NCBI RefSeq assembly: GCF_036655075.1
Contig: NZ_JAVVQU010000002.1
Coordinates: forward strand, 1 to 64,000
Source: Holtiella sp036655075
Lineage (GTDB): Bacteria > Bacillota > Clostridia > Lachnospirales > Cellulosilyticaceae
Direction of reading: 5' to 3'
Length of the DNA: 64,000 nt
Made by a program: the position numbers and the translations under genes. The notes under the pieces are model-generated. The model was not told where the DNA came from. It did not search any database and saw only the letters and a program-made list of their open reading frames with translations. Of this stretch, positions 16,183 to 22,849 are shown in pieces; position 1 is the first letter of the stretch, and each line of letters begins with the position of its first letter.

Positions 16183-16671
16183 TTATTTTCTTGCACAATT
16201 TTGAGCAGTGCCCATCAATATCTCAAGTCCATGTCCAATCTCTGGAAGGATATACTCTAAGCACTCACGAACTGCTTTAGGACTTCCTGGCAAATTCACA
16301 ATTAAAGTCTCCTTGCGAATCCCAGCTGCCGCTCGGCTGAGCATTGCTCTTTTTGTAAACTGCAAGCTATAAGCACGCATAGCTTCTGGAATACCGGGTA
16401 CGAGTCGCTCGGCAACTGTAAGGGTAGCTTCTGGCATACAATCTCTTTTAGAAAATCCTGTTCCGCCTGTTGTTAAAATCAGGTCTGCTTCTTGCTGATC
16501 TGCAAGATGTGCCATCGTCTCTGCTAACAATTGCTCCTCATCTGGAAGCAAAAGACGTGCAACCACTTCATAACCTGCTGCTTCAACCAGTTGTGCAATA
16601 ACTGGTCCGCTTAAATCTTCTCGTTCACCTCTATATCCTGAATCACTTGATGTGATAATTGCAACACGCAT
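16183..16671 (-). CDS. mogA: molybdopterin adenylyltransferase (MogA/MoaB family)
   Basis: The 162-residue single MoCF domain begins MRVAIITSSDSGYRGEREDLSG and contains LILTTGGTGFSKRD near residue 85 and IVNLPGSPKAVRECLEYILPEIGHGLE spread over 122-150 (key LPGSPKAV). The family adenylates molybdopterin before MoeA acts. The gene follows moaA by 3 bp with a GGAGGATG ribosome site. MogA and MoaB cannot be separated by eye; either name implies the same step. Confidence 0.92.
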   Translation of the reverse strand: MRVAIITSSDSGYRGEREDLSGPVIAQLVEAAGYEVVARLLLPDEEQLLAETMAHLADQQEADLILTTGGTGFSKRDCMPEATLTVAERLVPGIPEAMRAYSLQFTKRAMLSRAAAGIRKETLIVNLPGSPKAVRECLEYILPEIGHGLEILMGTAQNCARK

Positions 16672-16674
16672 TTC

Positions 16675-17658
16675 TCATCCTCCTATTTGCGACATACTGC
16701 GCTGTTCTTCTTGATCGATTTTAGTCTCATGAAAATGGTGACTTTCAGGCTTATGATAAATAGCTTCTTCTATCGCCTTTGTTAAAGTTTCATCGCTCTC
16801 TCCTTGGCGAATAATACTTTTTAAGTCCACCCCTTTTTCATATTGCAAGCATGTCTTGAAATAACCCTCTGCCGTTAACCTTACGCGATTACACGTTGCA
16901 CAAAACTTATGGCTGATGGCACTAATAAATCCAATCTTACCTTCAAATCCCGGTAAATCATAATATTCACAAGGGCCTTCACCTAATGGTTTATGATAAG
17001 GGGACATCTTTCCATAGGTATTTTCAAGGACTGCTTTCACCTCTTTTTGGCTACGAAATGGCAGGTCTTTGCCATAGCCTATAGGCATGACTTCAATAAA
17101 ACGTATATGCACAGGTTGGGTTCTTGCAAGTTCCACTAAACGTGCAAAATCAGAGGTTTGAGTTGTAACAGGTACGCAATTAATTTTAACCGTTAACCCA
17201 GGGTACTTAGCTGCACTTTCAATCCCTTCTACAACCTCTTGTAAACCCTCTCTTCTTGTAATGCGCTTATACTCAGCCCTATCCAATGTATCTAAACTCA
17301 CATTAATCCCATCAAGTCCTGCTTCAACTAAGTGGCTTAATTGTTTTTTGAGTAGTACACCATTGGTTGTAAGGGTTACTTTTTCAATTCCAGGAATGGC
17401 TTTAAGTGCTTTAATAAGCACATGGACATCTTTACGCACTAAAGGCTCTCCGCCTGTTAGTTTAATTTTTTTCATCCCTAATGTGGCACCTACTGTACAA
17501 ATCCTAATAATTTCTTCATAAGTCAGGATTTTATCTGAATGCATAAGTTCGATGCCTTCTTCGGGCATGCAATAGATGCATCGATTGTTGCATTTATCCG
17601 TAAGTGATACACGTAAATAATCAATACCTCTACCTTGTCCATCTTTAATCATCGTCAT
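16675..17658 (-). CDS. moaA: GTP 3',8-cyclase MoaA
   Basis: The 327-residue radical SAM enzyme has CNNRCIYCMPEEG near residue 22 (CxxxCxxC), KLTGGEPLVRKD near 68 and a C-terminal second cluster in KFCATCNRVRLTAEGYFKTC (CxxC plus a later Cys). It converts GTP to the first precursor of molybdopterin together with MoaC. ATG 17658 with AAGGAT five bases upstream is preferred to the more distal frame opening at 17700, which overlaps moaC. It lies 1 bp after moaC. Confidence 0.95.
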   Translation of the reverse strand: MTMIKDGQGRGIDYLRVSLTDKCNNRCIYCMPEEGIELMHSDKILTYEEIIRICTVGATLGMKKIKLTGGEPLVRKDVHVLIKALKAIPGIEKVTLTTNGVLLKKQLSHLVEAGLDGINVSLDTLDRAEYKRITRREGLQEVVEGIESAAKYPGLTVKINCVPVTTQTSDFARLVELARTQPVHIRFIEVMPIGYGKDLPFRSQKEVKAVLENTYGKMSPYHKPLGEGPCEYYDLPGFEGKIGFISAISHKFCATCNRVRLTAEGYFKTCLQYEKGVDLKSIIRQGESDETLTKAIEEAIYHKPESHHFHETKIDQEEQRSMSQIGG

Positions 17659-17659
17659 C

Positions 17660-18148
17660 TTATCCTTCTTTTTTATTAATGAAGTGGCCACTTTTACCAC
17701 CTATCTTCTCTTCTAAATGGACCTGTGTAATCTCCATTGTTTTATCAATAGCTTTGCACATATCATAAATGGTTAAAAGAGCAATATTAACCCCTATAAG
17801 CGCTTCCATTTCTACACCCGTTTGCCCCTCGGTTTTCACTGTACAGCTTGCAGTGATTGCCAAGTTTTGTGCATCTATTTCAAAATCTACTTTGCATTTT
17901 TGAATCATTAAAGGATGACACATAGGAATCAGGTTAGAAGTTTGTTTAACCGCCATAATCCCAGCTACTCTTGCTACACCAAGGACATCACCTTTTTTTA
18001 CGTTTCCTGCAAGGATTTGCTCCATAACTGCTAGATTGACAAGGATTTTCCCTTTTGCAGTAGCTGTTCTAGATGTATGGCCTTTTTCAGAAACATCCAC
18101 CATAATTGCATTGCCTTTTTCATCAAAATGGGTTAATTGCTCACTCAT
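17660..18148 (-). CDS. moaC: cyclic pyranopterin monophosphate synthase MoaC
   Basis: The 162-residue protein starts MSEQLTHFDEKGNAIMVDVS and shows the MoaC signatures KGDVLGVARVAGIMAVKQTS, LIPMCHPL and VKTEGQTGVEMEAL. It completes formation of cyclic pyranopterin in the cytoplasm. It is the first gene of the operon, about 60 bp from a good promoter, and divergent from the tetR gene. The start at 18148 fits the usual length of about 160. Confidence 0.95.
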   Translation of the reverse strand: MSEQLTHFDEKGNAIMVDVSEKGHTSRTATAKGKILVNLAVMEQILAGNVKKGDVLGVARVAGIMAVKQTSNLIPMCHPLMIQKCKVDFEIDAQNLAITASCTVKTEGQTGVEMEALIGVNIALLTIYDMCKAIDKTMEITQVHLEEKIGGKSGHFINKKEG

Positions 18149-18208
18149 TCTTTTATCCGCTCGCTTTCTTAAACATAACATTAGTTATTTTTTTGTCACA
18201 TGAAATGG

Positions 18209-18237
18209 ATTATATCATTTATGTTAACGCTTTTCAA
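18209..18237 (-). promoter_or_regulatory. promoter of the moaC-mobA operon
   Basis: On the minus strand TTGAAA (18232-18237) and TATAAT (18209-18214) are spaced 17 bp. Around the -10, AAATG and CATTT form a short inverted pair (8-bp spacer) that could be an operator for the divergent TetR protein. Confidence 0.65.
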
Positions 18238-18287
18238 CTTAGACAATTATTTCACAATATAGTTTTAGTTTACAGTTATGTTCTAAC

Positions 18288-18316
18288 TTGACAAACCACT
18301 AGCTGGACGTTATGCT
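18288..18316 (+). promoter_or_regulatory. promoter of the tetR gene
   Basis: A perfect TTGACA (18288-18293) and TATGCT (18311-18316) are spaced 17 bp, 38 bp upstream of the ATG. It is about 50 bp from the moaC promoter, back to back. Confidence 0.65.
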
Positions 18317-18353
18317 CTTAACATATATTATCCTAATAAGCAGGTGTTGTGCT

Positions 18354-18995
18354 ATGACAGAAAAACTTGACCTACGTGTAGAGCGCACACAAAAAACCAT
18401 TCAACGCGCTTTTATCGATTTACTTCATATAACGCCTTATCCAAATATTTATATTAAAGATATTGCCGAAAAAGCTATGATTAATCGTAAAACTTTTTAT
18501 ACTTATTATGACAATAAAGACATTCTTTATGACGAAATAATCTCTCTTTTTTTTGAGAGATTATGTTCAACCTTTATCTATGAAAAACAAGTTCCTACCC
18601 ATGGTGGGGGTAGAGAAGATCTAAGTAGTGATGTTTACCAATTTCTTGCCCTACTTGAAGCCGAGAAAGAAGACCTATTCTACTTACTCCATCCGACTTT
18701 GAATCCATTGTGGTTCCCTCTTCTAGAAAGCACTATTATCATGAAGAAAAATGAACTTCATATTCGCTCTTCCAAAAAAGAAAGTGCAGAAGATATTCCT
18801 TTCAAGCTGTATATTGATACGATTTCTTCACTTTTTGTCATCTGGATTTACTGGTGGCTTAGCCAAGAAGAGTATACCCTTGAACAAGGTACCAAACATC
18901 TTTGTCGTATGATGAATAAGACAATGCCTAATATTTTCCGCTACTCAAAACCCCCACTCTACAATGAAAAAGACGAGGATTATTGCACCCAATAA
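18354..18995 (+). CDS. TetR-family transcriptional regulator
   Basis: The 213-residue protein begins MTEKLDLRVERTQKTIQRAF. It has the TetR helix-turn-helix at about 10-56 (YIKDIAEKAMINRKTFYTYY) and a C-terminal all-helical TetR_C-type domain of the sort seen in DhaS-like regulators. ATG 18354 with AGGTG upstream is preferred to the upstream opening at 18312, which overlaps the promoter. The divergent position suggests it controls the molybdenum cofactor operon and itself. Its ligand is unknown. Confidence 0.85.
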   Translation: MTEKLDLRVERTQKTIQRAFIDLLHITPYPNIYIKDIAEKAMINRKTFYTYYDNKDILYDEIISLFFERLCSTFIYEKQVPTHGGGREDLSSDVYQFLALLEAEKEDLFYLLHPTLNPLWFPLLESTIIMKKNELHIRSSKKESAEDIPFKLYIDTISSLFVIWIYWWLSQEEYTLEQGTKHLCRMMNKTMPNIFRYSKPPLYNEKDEDYCTQ

Positions 18996-19007
18996 TCCTC
19001 GTCTTTT
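18968..19007. terminator. bidirectional terminator between tetR and torD-like gene
   Basis: An 18-bp perfect stem (18968-18985 with 18990-19007, loop CACC) is flanked by A and T tracts. The tetR stop codon lies inside the right arm. It serves the convergent genes on both sides. Confidence 0.88.
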
Positions 19008-19028
19008 ATATATTCTATATTTATACTT

Positions 19029-19709
19029 TTACGCAAATAGTTCGCTTTCTAATAACTCTAAGTCTACTCTTATAAAGGCTTCTAAACCTTTTGCAAACTG
19101 TGGATATACAAAATCAGTTGGAGCTTGTTCCATATCTTTTGCATATTGTGGAATCCAAGTTAATAAATGCTCTTTGATAAAAGTCTTTTGACCTTCTAAT
19201 GTGAATTTTAAAGTTTCTAAGTCCCCTTGTGCAAAAGCTTCTTGTGCACGGGCACTCATTTTCGCCATAAAGTGTAGTTCTATAGCTAAATGGTCATCTG
19301 CTACTTGTAAATAGGCCTGTGGTACAAAGCCATATTGTTGATAAGCTTTACGTACAGCTACTGTACTTTCTAAAAAGAGCATTTTCTCTCTCCCTAAGTA
19401 CATAGAAGCCCAAGGATATGCTACAAGTTTGCCTGGTCCAATAAGTAGCTTGGTATACTCTGTTTTCACCTGTTCTAAGAACCCCTCTTCTTTAAGCTTC
19501 ATCTTTAAATCCATGGCATGTGCACTCATTGCATCAAAGGTATCATCTGCCTCTGTAGTATAAAGTGACCAAGCAATGGCCGTATGGTCTGTAGCCATTT
19601 GTTTTAAAAGTTCATCACTTGGTTCCCCTCCAAAAAGGGCATGGGTTAATTCATATAGATAAATTCTATTTGCTAAAATAATTTCTTGAATTTCTTTTTT
19701 ATTTTCCAT
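19029..19709 (-). CDS. TorD/DmsD-type molybdoenzyme chaperone
   Basis: The 226-residue all-helical protein begins MENKKEIQEIILANRIYLYEL and contains LFGGEPSDELLKQM and the TorD-family core EYTKLLIGPGKL-like segment KTEYTKLLIGPGKLVAYPW, then SMYLGREKMLF. Such chaperones bind the Tat signal of a molybdoenzyme and help load its cofactor before export. Last gene of the reductase/Tat cluster. ATG 19709 is preferred to a GTG at 19754 inside the preceding gene. Confidence 0.85.
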   Translation of the reverse strand: MENKKEIQEIILANRIYLYELTHALFGGEPSDELLKQMATDHTAIAWSLYTTEADDTFDAMSAHAMDLKMKLKEEGFLEQVKTEYTKLLIGPGKLVAYPWASMYLGREKMLFLESTVAVRKAYQQYGFVPQAYLQVADDHLAIELHFMAKMSARAQEAFAQGDLETLKFTLEGQKTFIKEHLLTWIPQYAKDMEQAPTDFVYPQFAKGLEAFIRVDLELLESELFA

Positions 19710-19740
19710 TTGATTGTCTCTTACTTTCTTTAAATTTCTC

Positions 19741-20769
19741 TTAGGCCCCTTCACAAGCTATACAAAGAGCTGTCGCTTCACCTTTTGGAATAGGACGTCC
19801 ACACTTTGTACATCTACTTTGTTCTATGGTATTAAGGGTTGCAGGCATTAAGTTTCTTACTTGGACTTTGGTCATTCCGCTTATTCCTCCTTCTGGGCAA
19901 AGGGCCTCACATAGTCCACACTGAGTACATTTTAAAAGATGTAAGTTTAAGGCACTTACTGTATCATCCACTTTCACCCATTCGAGTGCGCCTTGGGGAC
20001 ATATTTTTTCACATAATCCACATCCCCAACAGCAGTCAGTCAATTGAGGTACTTGCCAAGTGAAGGTCTGCTCCATACAACTCATCTGATTATGTAGAAG
20101 CATCCTATACCAAAGGCCTGAGGCATGTTGCTCTTTTCCTAAGAAGTCTGGAACAAGTTTCGCCACTGACTTTTTAGAAGTCTTAAGAAAAAGTCCCATA
20201 AGTTCTCTTCTTGAGTAGGCCACCTTCTCTACTTCATGCTCATCTAAGTTTAAGATCAGATGTTCACTAAAGCAAGCTTCTCCCACAACCTCCATCACTT
20301 GCATCAGCTGTTGCTTTAAGCTTTCAACGGCCTCTTCTTGATGACAATTTTGGCAGCTTCTTACATCTAGTATAACTTGCTTTTGCAAGATTAAATAGGC
20401 CATAAACTCCCACGGTATACTGGCTAAGCAAGGTACCTTTAGACTCTCACACTGGGTATTGTGGGTACAACTCATCCATACCTTTTCCCCTCTTTGTTCT
20501 ATCATTTGATACAGTTTGGTCATCGTATTCTTAGAGGAGGCAATAGCCCTTGATGGACAAACTACAACACACTTATTACAATCTTTACACCCGTTCCAAT
20601 CCGTTACTTTCCCTGGTCTTTTGTAAATGTTTGCCTCGCATTGTGTCTTACATAGGGTACACACTTTTTTACGCTGCTTATGATTCATGCAATGACTTAT
20701 ATCCACAGTAGGATGGTCTTGCTCGGTCATCTTATCAAATACATATTGGGTTAAAATGCCACCTAGCAT
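19741..20769 (-). CDS. polyferredoxin-like 4Fe-4S protein of the reductase cluster
   Basis: The 342-residue cytoplasmic protein has at least three ferredoxin motifs: CKDCNKCVVVCPSRAI near residue 60, CCWGCGLCEKICPQGAL near 250 and CTQCGLCEALCPEGGI near 282. There is an extra Cys cluster near the start (CTLCKTQC) and a terminal zinc-ribbon-like CTKCGRPIPKG plus CIAC. No membrane segment or signal is visible. It probably passes electrons toward the exported reductase or helps assemble it. AGGGGG precedes the ATG. Similar proteins occur with Tat-dependent molybdoenzymes in anaerobes, without a defined role. Confidence 0.75.
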   Translation of the reverse strand: MLGGILTQYVFDKMTEQDHPTVDISHCMNHKQRKKVCTLCKTQCEANIYKRPGKVTDWNGCKDCNKCVVVCPSRAIASSKNTMTKLYQMIEQRGEKVWMSCTHNTQCESLKVPCLASIPWEFMAYLILQKQVILDVRSCQNCHQEEAVESLKQQLMQVMEVVGEACFSEHLILNLDEHEVEKVAYSRRELMGLFLKTSKKSVAKLVPDFLGKEQHASGLWYRMLLHNQMSCMEQTFTWQVPQLTDCCWGCGLCEKICPQGALEWVKVDDTVSALNLHLLKCTQCGLCEALCPEGGISGMTKVQVRNLMPATLNTIEQSRCTKCGRPIPKGEATALCIACEGA

Positions 20770-20796
20770 CCTATTCCCCCTTTCATTTCATAAAAA

Positions 20797-20836
20797 AGGG
20801 GGTCGTGCTTAATATCCTTCTAAAGCGACCCCTTTT
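20797..20836 (-). terminator. hairpin between polyferredoxin and tatC
   Basis: On the minus strand after tatC would come... transcription runs right to left, so this hairpin lies after tatC (stop 20843) and before the polyferredoxin start. GGGGTCG at 20799-20805 pairs with CGACCCC at 20826-20832. The minus-strand transcript then reads TTTTTT. It should reduce expression of polyferredoxin and chaperone relative to tatC. Confidence 0.65.
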
Positions 20837-20842
20837 AAAATA

Positions 20843-21595
20843 TTATTCTTGTTGAGCTTTCAACTTTTTCTTATATAAAAACTGACTGATTCGTATACTG
20901 ATTTCAAATAACAAAATCATGGGTATCGCCACCATCATTTGAGATACAACATCCGGTGGTGTAATAATCGCACAAATGACAAAAATAATAATGATAATAA
21001 CTTTTCTACCTTGTATCAACCATTCTGGCTTAAGTATCCCAAGCTTTGTTAACACTGCAATCACTACAGGCATTTCAAAAATCATACCAAATGTGAGTAA
21101 TGAAGTCATCACAAAACTAATATAGTTGGTAATAGATAGACTGGCTGTAACATGTGCCGACATATTGATATTAATAAAAAAGCTTAGCATAAATGGAAAG
21201 ACGATGATATAGGAGAAGTATGCACCTACACCAAAGCAAATCAATCCAAAGAAAAGTCCTACTAAAATCGATCTGTTTTCTTTTTTATTCAGCCCAGGTT
21301 TTAAAAAGGCCCATAGCTGATATAAAATAACTGGTAAAGCACATATTGTTCCTGCAATGAAGGTCACTTTAATATACTGCATAAAAAGTTCTGCTGGTGC
21401 AAGGTAAATCAATTTATAACCATAGGATTTAGCCACATCCACTAATGTATTGACAATAAGGTGGGAAAAGTTAAAGCAGACTACACAAGTAATGGCTAAA
21501 GTGATTGCAACAATCACTAAACGCTTTCGCAACTCTCCCAAATGGTCAACAAGTCCCATGATTCCAGCTTTATTCGCTGATTTCTTCTTGTTCAT
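20843..21595 (-). CDS. tatC: Sec-independent protein translocase TatC
   Basis: The 250-residue protein has six hydrophobic segments and the TatC signatures LGELRKRLV near residue 20, an FMQYIK-type segment, ALPVILYQLWAFLKPGL near 90 and ITPPDVVSQMMVAIPMILLFE near 210. It is the signal-binding core of the twin-arginine translocon. Its start overlaps the end of tatA by 26 bp. The cluster encodes one obvious Tat substrate, the molybdoenzyme at 22850-25528. Confidence 0.96.
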   Translation of the reverse strand: MNKKKSANKAGIMGLVDHLGELRKRLVIVAITLAITCVVCFNFSHLIVNTLVDVAKSYGYKLIYLAPAELFMQYIKVTFIAGTICALPVILYQLWAFLKPGLNKKENRSILVGLFFGLICFGVGAYFSYIIVFPFMLSFFININMSAHVTASLSITNYISFVMTSLLTFGMIFEMPVVIAVLTKLGILKPEWLIQGRKVIIIIIFVICAIITPPDVVSQMMVAIPMILLFEISIRISQFLYKKKLKAQQE

Positions 21596-21740
21596 TGAGT
21601 TCTCCGCCTACTCCATCTTTAAACCCTTTAAGTGTTTTTCCAAAAGTTTTACCAAGCTTTGGTAATTGTTTTGGTCCAAAGATAACGATAACGATTGTAA
21701 GTATGACTAATAATTCAGGTACACCCATTTTTCCAAACAT
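21570..21740 (-). CDS. tatA: twin-arginine translocase subunit TatA
   Basis: The 56-residue protein begins MFGKMGVPELLVILTIVIVI, a single membrane helix, then FGPKQLPKLGKTFGKTLKGF, the TatA hinge and amphipathic helix with the conserved FGPKxLP. It ends in a short acidic tail (NEQEEISE). A ribosome site GGAGACAA lies before the ATG at 21740. The protein forms the translocation pore with TatC. It is short but typical of clostridial TatA. Confidence 0.93.
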   Translation of the reverse strand: MFGKMGVPELLVILTIVIVIFGPKQLPKLGKTFGKTLKGFKDGVGGELNEQEEISE

Positions 21741-21834
21741 TTTATATTGTCTCCTCTTCTAATTGCTATTTTGTATAATTTTTGGTGGCGAGGCTTTCTT
21801 GTTGAAGGGTTTGTGTACCTTCTGAATGCGTTGC

Positions 21835-22146
21835 CTATTCAGTAGTCTTTACTGGTGTTGATGTTGTTTTCACACTACTGATTGGTTTTCCAATTTGATT
21901 AATAGTTGCTTTAACTTCTGTTAAAGGTTCTGAAACCTCTTTTGCAATCTTTTGGAGTGGCTCAGATACTTCTTTTAAAGGTTCAGCTATACTGGTATTC
22001 ATTTCCTCTACAAATTTACCCGAATAGTCTTTAAAAGTGCTCAAAGCCTGCCCTAATTTCTTTGCATAAAGTGGGAGCTTCTCAGGCCCTAAAACAATCA
22101 GTGCTACTATAAAGATTATGATTAACTCAAAAAATCCAATTTTCAT
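21835..22146 (-). CDS. TatA/TatB-family translocase subunit, probably TatB-like
   Basis: The 103-residue protein starts MKIGFFELIIIFIVALIVLG (one membrane helix), then PEKLPLYAKKLGQALSTF (amphipathic helix with the GPEKLP hinge). A long hydrophilic tail has three repeats of the form EPLKEVSEPLQKIAKEVSEP. The glutamate in the hinge and the long tail are TatB-like, whereas the 56-residue neighbour is TatA-like. Having both in a Gram-positive suggests a three-component Tat system dedicated to this enzyme. Confidence 0.85.
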   Translation of the reverse strand: MKIGFFELIIIFIVALIVLGPEKLPLYAKKLGQALSTFKDYSGKFVEEMNTSIAEPLKEVSEPLQKIAKEVSEPLTEVKATINQIGKPISSVKTTSTPVKTTE

Positions 22147-22235
22147 AAGGATTCATCCTTTCGCCTTAATTGCGTATTCATTATAGCAAGGCTCATCATT
22201 TTATGTCAACTTTCCCTTTGCTTAATGAAGTAAAA

Positions 22236-22262
22236 GAGACTGGTAAGCCAGCCCCTTTTTAC
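22236..22262 (-). terminator. weak hairpin between the Fe-S subunit and tatB
   Basis: CCAGCCCC (22248-22255) pairs on the minus-strand transcript with GAGACTGG (22236-22243) through eight pairs, two of them G-U, around a 4-base loop; TTTT follows. Probably a partial terminator separating enzyme genes from tat genes. Confidence 0.5.
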
Positions 22263-22279
22263 CCCTTTTCATCTAATAC

Positions 22280-22843
22280 TTAGACGTGTTTTTCTGTAAA
22301 GTTTTCTTCTGTAGCCGCAGCTTTTGGCTTAATTGCAAGATTTGGTTTTGTTTCGTTACTTGGTAAAATTGGTAATTCATTCACTGGTTTTTCACCTTGG
22401 AAATCTTTCATTTCACCAAACTTTAAGCAACGCATCATACATGCATCTACACAAGCTGGATTTTTTCCTTCTTGTCTTTGTGCATAACAACTATCACATT
22501 TGCCCATTTTTTCAATGGATTTTACAAATTTAGGTGCTTTGTAAGGACATGCTTTACTACAGCTTAAGCAGCCTACGCAAAGTTCTTGATCTACAACAAC
22601 TGCACCTTCTTCAGTTTTGTACATTGCACCTACTGGACATACTTCTACACAAGCTGGTTTGTCACAATGGTTACAGCTTGCAGAGTAGTGATAAAATCCT
22701 GGATTTGGAAACGCTCCTGCTTCGTATGTTTTTACTGTACGGAAGTTTACGCCTGTTTCTGTATTATTTCTATCTTTACATGCGATAAAACAAGCTTTAC
22801 AGCCAACGCATGTTGTCATATCAAAATAAAATCCTTTTGCCAT
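22280..22843 (-). CDS. DmsB-like four-cluster 4Fe-4S electron-transfer subunit
   Basis: The 187-residue protein has the four Cys groups of DmsB/NrfC proteins: CVGCKACFIACKDRN near residue 12, CNHCDKPACVEVCPVGA near 58, CVGCLSCSKACPYKAP near 90 and CDSCYAQRQEGKNPACVDAC near 117. It would wire electrons into the molybdoenzyme. It has no signal peptide of its own, so it either rides out with its Tat-exported partner or acts inside. It starts 6 bp after the catalytic gene. No membrane anchor subunit (DmsC/NrfD) follows. Confidence 0.92.
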   Translation of the reverse strand: MAKGFYFDMTTCVGCKACFIACKDRNNTETGVNFRTVKTYEAGAFPNPGFYHYSASCNHCDKPACVEVCPVGAMYKTEEGAVVVDQELCVGCLSCSKACPYKAPKFVKSIEKMGKCDSCYAQRQEGKNPACVDACMMRCLKFGEMKDFQGEKPVNELPILPSNETKPNLAIKPKAAATEENFTEKHV

Positions 22844-22849
22844 CTTCTA

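Noticed and set aside
18182..18353. Possible Moco riboswitch before moaC
   Set aside because: The sequence is AT-rich with only short palindromes, and the leader after the predicted start is too short for that motif.
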